Positions 17,242-19,706 of a stretch of DNA of 19,706 bases are shown one piece after another (position 1 is the first letter of the stretch; the number at the start of each line of letters is the position of its first letter). Source of the DNA: Pseudomonadota bacterium (GTDB taxonomy: Bacteria > Pseudomonadota > Alphaproteobacteria > Rhizobiales > Xanthobacteraceae); NCBI GenBank assembly GCA_021823875.1, contig JAKAMD010000019.1, positions 1 to 19,706 on the forward strand. The letters are read 5' to 3'. Below the pieces are notes generated by a model. It did no database searches, was not told where the DNA came from, and saw only the letters and a list, made by a program, of their open reading frames with translations. The position numbers and the translations under genes were made by a program.

Positions 17242-18399
17242 ATGATCACGCGCGCGCATCGCACGCCGTTCGGCGAATGGTGGTGGACGGTCGACAAGCT
17301 CACGCTCGCCGCGATCGGCGCGCTGATGCTGGCCGGCGTGGTGCTGTCATTGGCGGCAAGCCCGCCGGTCGCCGGCCGGCTCGGCCTCGACCCCTTCTTC
17401 TTCGTCGACCGCCACATTCTCTATCTGCTCGTCTCCATCGCATTGATGCTGGGCGTCTCCTTCCTCACGCCGCGCCAGATCCGCCGCCTCGCTATCATTG
17501 TCTTCGCGGTGAGCCTGGTGCTGGCGGCACTGACGCCGGAGTTCGGCCCCGAGATCAAGGGCGCGCGGCGCTGGCTGATCATCTTCGGCGTCAACGTGCA
17601 GCCCTCCGAATTCATCAAACCGGCCTTCGTCATTTTGATCGCCTGGCTGTTTGCGGAATCGGCGCGCCGCCCCGACATGCCGACCAACACCATCGCGCTT
17701 ACGCTGCTGATCGTGGTGGTGGCGCTCTTGGTGCTGCAGCCCGACTTCGGCCAGACCATGCTGGTGGCGATGGTGTGGAGCGCGCTGTTCTTCATGGCGG
17801 GCATGCGGCTGATCTGGGTCGGCGGTATTGCCGCGCTCAGCGGCGCCGGCCTGACTGTCGCCTATTACACCGTGCCGCACGTCACGCGGCGCATTCAGCA
17901 CTTCCTGCATCCGGCTTCCGGCGACTCTTACAATATTGACATCGCCACCGAGAGCTTTCTGCGCGGCGGTTGGTTCGGCCGCGGCCCCGGCGAGGGCACC
18001 GTCAAGCGCATCCTGCCGGAGAGCCATACCGATTTCGTGTTCGCGGTGGCCGGTGAGGAATTCGGCGTGGCGCTCTGCCTGGTGCTGGTGGCGCTATTCG
18101 CCTTCATCGTGATCCGTTCGCTGATCCGGGCGCTGCGCAACGAGGATCTGTTCGCGCGCTTTGCCGCCTCCGGATTAGCCATTCTGTTCGGCACGCAGGC
18201 GGCCATCAATGTGGCGGTCAATCTGCGGCTGATTCCGGCCAAGGGCATGACGCTGCCGTTCATCTCCTATGGCGGCTCGTCGATGATCTCGCTCGCCTAT
18301 GCGGTCGGCATGATGCTGGCGCTCACTCGCGAGCAGCCGCACGCGGCCATGCTGGAGGCGCCTGCCGACGAGCCTGCGCCGGCCGCGAGCGCGGCTTGA
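17242..18399 (+). CDS. ftsW: Septal peptidoglycan glycosyltransferase FtsW (SEDS family)
   Basis: I start at ATG 17242 (GGGGAAGG just upstream); the frame also extends to a GTG at 17206. The 385-residue protein has about ten membrane helices and SEDS hallmarks: KGARRWL (106-112), QPSEFIKP (120-127), LQPDFGQTMLV, the large periplasmic loop with GRGPGEGTVKRILPESHTDFVFAVAGEEFG, and PFISYGGSSM (339-348). FtsW polymerises lipid II at the septum together with FtsI. The C-terminal tail is Pro/Ala-rich. It may have its own promoter in the 116-bp gap after murD. A palindromic repeat separates it from murG. Confidence 0.96.
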   Translation: MITRAHRTPFGEWWWTVDKLTLAAIGALMLAGVVLSLAASPPVAGRLGLDPFFFVDRHILYLLVSIALMLGVSFLTPRQIRRLAIIVFAVSLVLAALTPEFGPEIKGARRWLIIFGVNVQPSEFIKPAFVILIAWLFAESARRPDMPTNTIALTLLIVVVALLVLQPDFGQTMLVAMVWSALFFMAGMRLIWVGGIAALSGAGLTVAYYTVPHVTRRIQHFLHPASGDSYNIDIATESFLRGGWFGRGPGEGTVKRILPESHTDFVFAVAGEEFGVALCLVLVALFAFIVIRSLIRALRNEDLFARFAASGLAILFGTQAAINVAVNLRLIPAKGMTLPFISYGGSSMISLAYAVGMMLALTREQPHAAMLEAPADEPAPAASAA

Positions 18400-18424
18400 T
18401 CCGATTTGCGGCTTTCATGTCGTT

Positions 18425-18510
18425 CGTCATGGCCGGACTAGTTCCGGCCATCCACGAATGCCTTCGTTGATGCTAAGACGTGGATGCCCGGCACAAGGCC
18501 GGGCATGACG
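18425..18510. repeat. Palindromic repeat (CGTCATG...CATGACG family) between ftsW and murG
   Basis: The ends are CGTCATG and CATGACG. The left half contains the hairpin GGCCGGA/TCCGGCC followed by ATCCACG. The right half mirrors it with CGTGGAT followed by GCCCGGC/GCCGGGC. It is a third family, distinct from the other two in this window. The murG ribosome site (GGAG, 18513-18516) lies just outside its right end. Confidence 0.85.
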
Positions 18511-18521
18511 GCGGAGAGCCC

Positions 18522-19628
18522 ATGCCGGCAGGCGAAAAATCCAGCAAGCTTGCGCTGCTTTGCGCCGGCGGCACCGGCGGCCATCTGTTTCCGGCCGAGG
18601 CGCTGGCGATCGCGCTTGCGAAGCGCGGCGTCACCGTCGATCTCGCCACCGACACCCGCGCCGCCCATTTCAAATTTCCTGCCCGCGCCGTGCATCTCAT
18701 TCCAAGCGCGACGGTGCGGGGGCGCGATCCGCTCTCGCTCGCGCGCACCGTCGCGCTGCTGGCGCGCGGCACGCTCAAGGCCTGGATGCTGATCGGGCGC
18801 ATCCGCCCGGCGGTGGTGGTCGGCTTCGGCGGTTATCCGACCGTGCCGCCGCTGTTGGCGGCAAGCTGGCGCGGCGTTCCCACCGTGCTGCATGAGCAGA
18901 ACGGCGTCATGGGCCGCGCCAACCGGCTGCTGGCGTCGCGCGTGACGCAAATCGCCACCGGCTTTCCGACGCTGACCAATCTCGATGCGCGGCTGCAGAA
19001 CAAAGTCGCCTTCACCGGCAATCCGGTGCGCCCGCAGGTGATCGAGGCCGCCGCCACGCCCTATGCGCAGCCGGCGCCGGACGGCCTTCTGCATCTCCTG
19101 GTGTTCGGCGGCAGCCAGGGCGCCCATGTGATGGCCGAGATCGTGCCGGCGGCGTTCGAACGGCTGGCGCCGGAATTACGCGCGCGCCTGCGCGTCGTGC
19201 AGCAGGCGCGCGCCGAAGATCTCGAAGCGGTGCAAAGCGCCTATGCACGGCTTGGGGTCAAAGCCGACTGCGCGCCGTTCTTCAGCGATTTGCCGAAGCG
19301 CATGGCGGCGGCGCATCTGATCGTCTCACGCTCGGGCGCATCGACCGTGGCCGAACTCGCCGCCATCGGCCGCCCCGCCATCCTGGTGCCGCTACCGCAT
19401 GCGCTCGATCAGGACCAGGCCGCCAATGCCGGCATGCTGGAAGCAGCCGGCGGGGCGCTGCGCCTGATGCAGCGCGATTTCACGCCCGAGCGGTTGGCTG
19501 CCGAGATCGCGCAGCTGGCTGCGGAGCCTGGACGACTCACGCGCATGGCAGCGTCTGCCAAATCGACCGGCACGCTCAACGCGGCCGAACAACTCGCCGA
19601 TGTGGTGATGGAGACGGCGCGTCTGTGA
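18522..19628 (+). CDS. murG: UDP-GlcNAc:lipid I N-acetylglucosaminyltransferase (lipid II synthase)
   Basis: I start at ATG 18522 with GGAG five bases upstream; an in-frame GTG at 18480 would add 14 residues encoded by the repeat. The 368-residue GT-B enzyme has GGTGGHLFPAEALA (16-29), GFGGYPTVPP (101-110), VLHEQNGVMGRANRLL (122-137), FGGSQGAHVM (195-204), and the UDP-GlcNAc site SRSGASTVAEL (269-279) with PLPHALDQDQ (290-299). It converts lipid I to lipid II at the inner membrane face. In related genomes murC follows, and the 78 bases after it hold no gene start that I can see. Confidence 0.96.
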   Translation: MPAGEKSSKLALLCAGGTGGHLFPAEALAIALAKRGVTVDLATDTRAAHFKFPARAVHLIPSATVRGRDPLSLARTVALLARGTLKAWMLIGRIRPAVVVGFGGYPTVPPLLAASWRGVPTVLHEQNGVMGRANRLLASRVTQIATGFPTLTNLDARLQNKVAFTGNPVRPQVIEAAATPYAQPAPDGLLHLLVFGGSQGAHVMAEIVPAAFERLAPELRARLRVVQQARAEDLEAVQSAYARLGVKADCAPFFSDLPKRMAAAHLIVSRSGASTVAELAAIGRPAILVPLPHALDQDQAANAGMLEAAGGALRLMQRDFTPERLAAEIAQLAAEPGRLTRMAASAKSTGTLNAAEQLADVVMETARL

Positions 19629-19629
19629 A

Positions 19630-19659
19630 GTTCGCTCACGAACTACAAACAAATTTGTT
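19630..19659. other. Hairpin and AT-rich palindrome after murG
   Basis: GTTCG-ctca-CGAAC (19630-19643) begins two bases after the murG stop, followed by the perfect 12-bp palindrome AACAAATTTGTT (19648-19659). There is no T-run that would make it an intrinsic terminator. It could be an operator or part of a repeat cut by the window edge. Confidence 0.4.
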
Positions 19660-19706
19660 AGTTGTGGCCAATCGGCAACGCCGAACCGCGAAGCGCGACT
19701 ATGCGA

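Noticed and set aside
18400..18521. A bridging ORF from ftsW to murG like those at murE/murF and mraY/murD
   Set aside because: No single frame links the two genes: short frames starting at 18418 and about 18469 end early or run out of frame with murG, and murG has its own GGAG site. The bridge pattern does not hold here.

Overview
The window is GC-rich alphaproteobacterial DNA, most likely from the Hyphomicrobiales (Xanthobacteraceae/Nitrobacteraceae-like). This is inferred from the gene order mraZ-rsmH-ftsL-ftsI-murE-murF-mraY-murD-ftsW-murG, the codon and base use, and three palindromic intergenic repeat families of a style common in those genomes. The genus cannot be fixed from the sequence alone.

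Left part (1-5275). A fused hydantoinase A/B (5-oxoprolinase-type) gene reads leftward from 3632 and leaves the window near its C-terminus. It carries a 126-bp palindromic repeat inserted exactly in frame. Divergent from it is the wreck of a TRAP-transporter operon: the first ~60 codons of a DctP-like binding protein, with a nonsense codon, joined out of frame to the last ~70 codons of a DctM-like permease. Then come a ten-unit 9-bp tandem repeat, the RNase P RNA gene (rnpB, leftward), and a 65-residue unknown protein gene (leftward) with an intrinsic terminator.

Middle part (5276-7630). An AT-rich intergenic region with a LysR-type T-N11-A dyad separates the small gene from a divergent LysR-family regulator. 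The regulator converges end to end with an AmpD-like N-acetylmuramoyl-L-alanine amidase carrying a peptidoglycan-binding domain. A ~500-bp gap without a convincing gene follows. It holds small hairpins, a TTAA cluster, a promoter candidate, and three TCCCAT boxes at exact 10-bp spacing that look like the MraZ operator.

Right part (7631-19628). This is the division and cell-wall (dcw) operon. MraZ is the transcriptional regulator and RsmH methylates 16S rRNA. FtsL and FtsI act in septal peptidoglycan synthesis. MurE, MurF and MurD build the UDP-MurNAc-pentapeptide, MraY makes lipid I, MurG makes lipid II, and FtsW polymerises it with FtsI. The expected murC would lie just beyond the right edge.

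The most unusual feature is what sits between the operon genes. Four junctions (ftsI/murE, murE/murF, mraY/murD, ftsW/murG) contain palindromic repeats. At murE/murF and mraY/murD the repeat lies wholly inside a short ORF that starts in an ATGA overlap with the upstream stop and ends in an ATGA overlap with the downstream start. At ftsI/murE the repeat supplies the ftsI stop codon, and a nine-codon ORF starting at its right edge ends in an ATGA overlap with murE. Together with the in-frame copy inside the oxoprolinase gene, this suggests selection for repeat insertions that keep translation, or translational coupling, intact.
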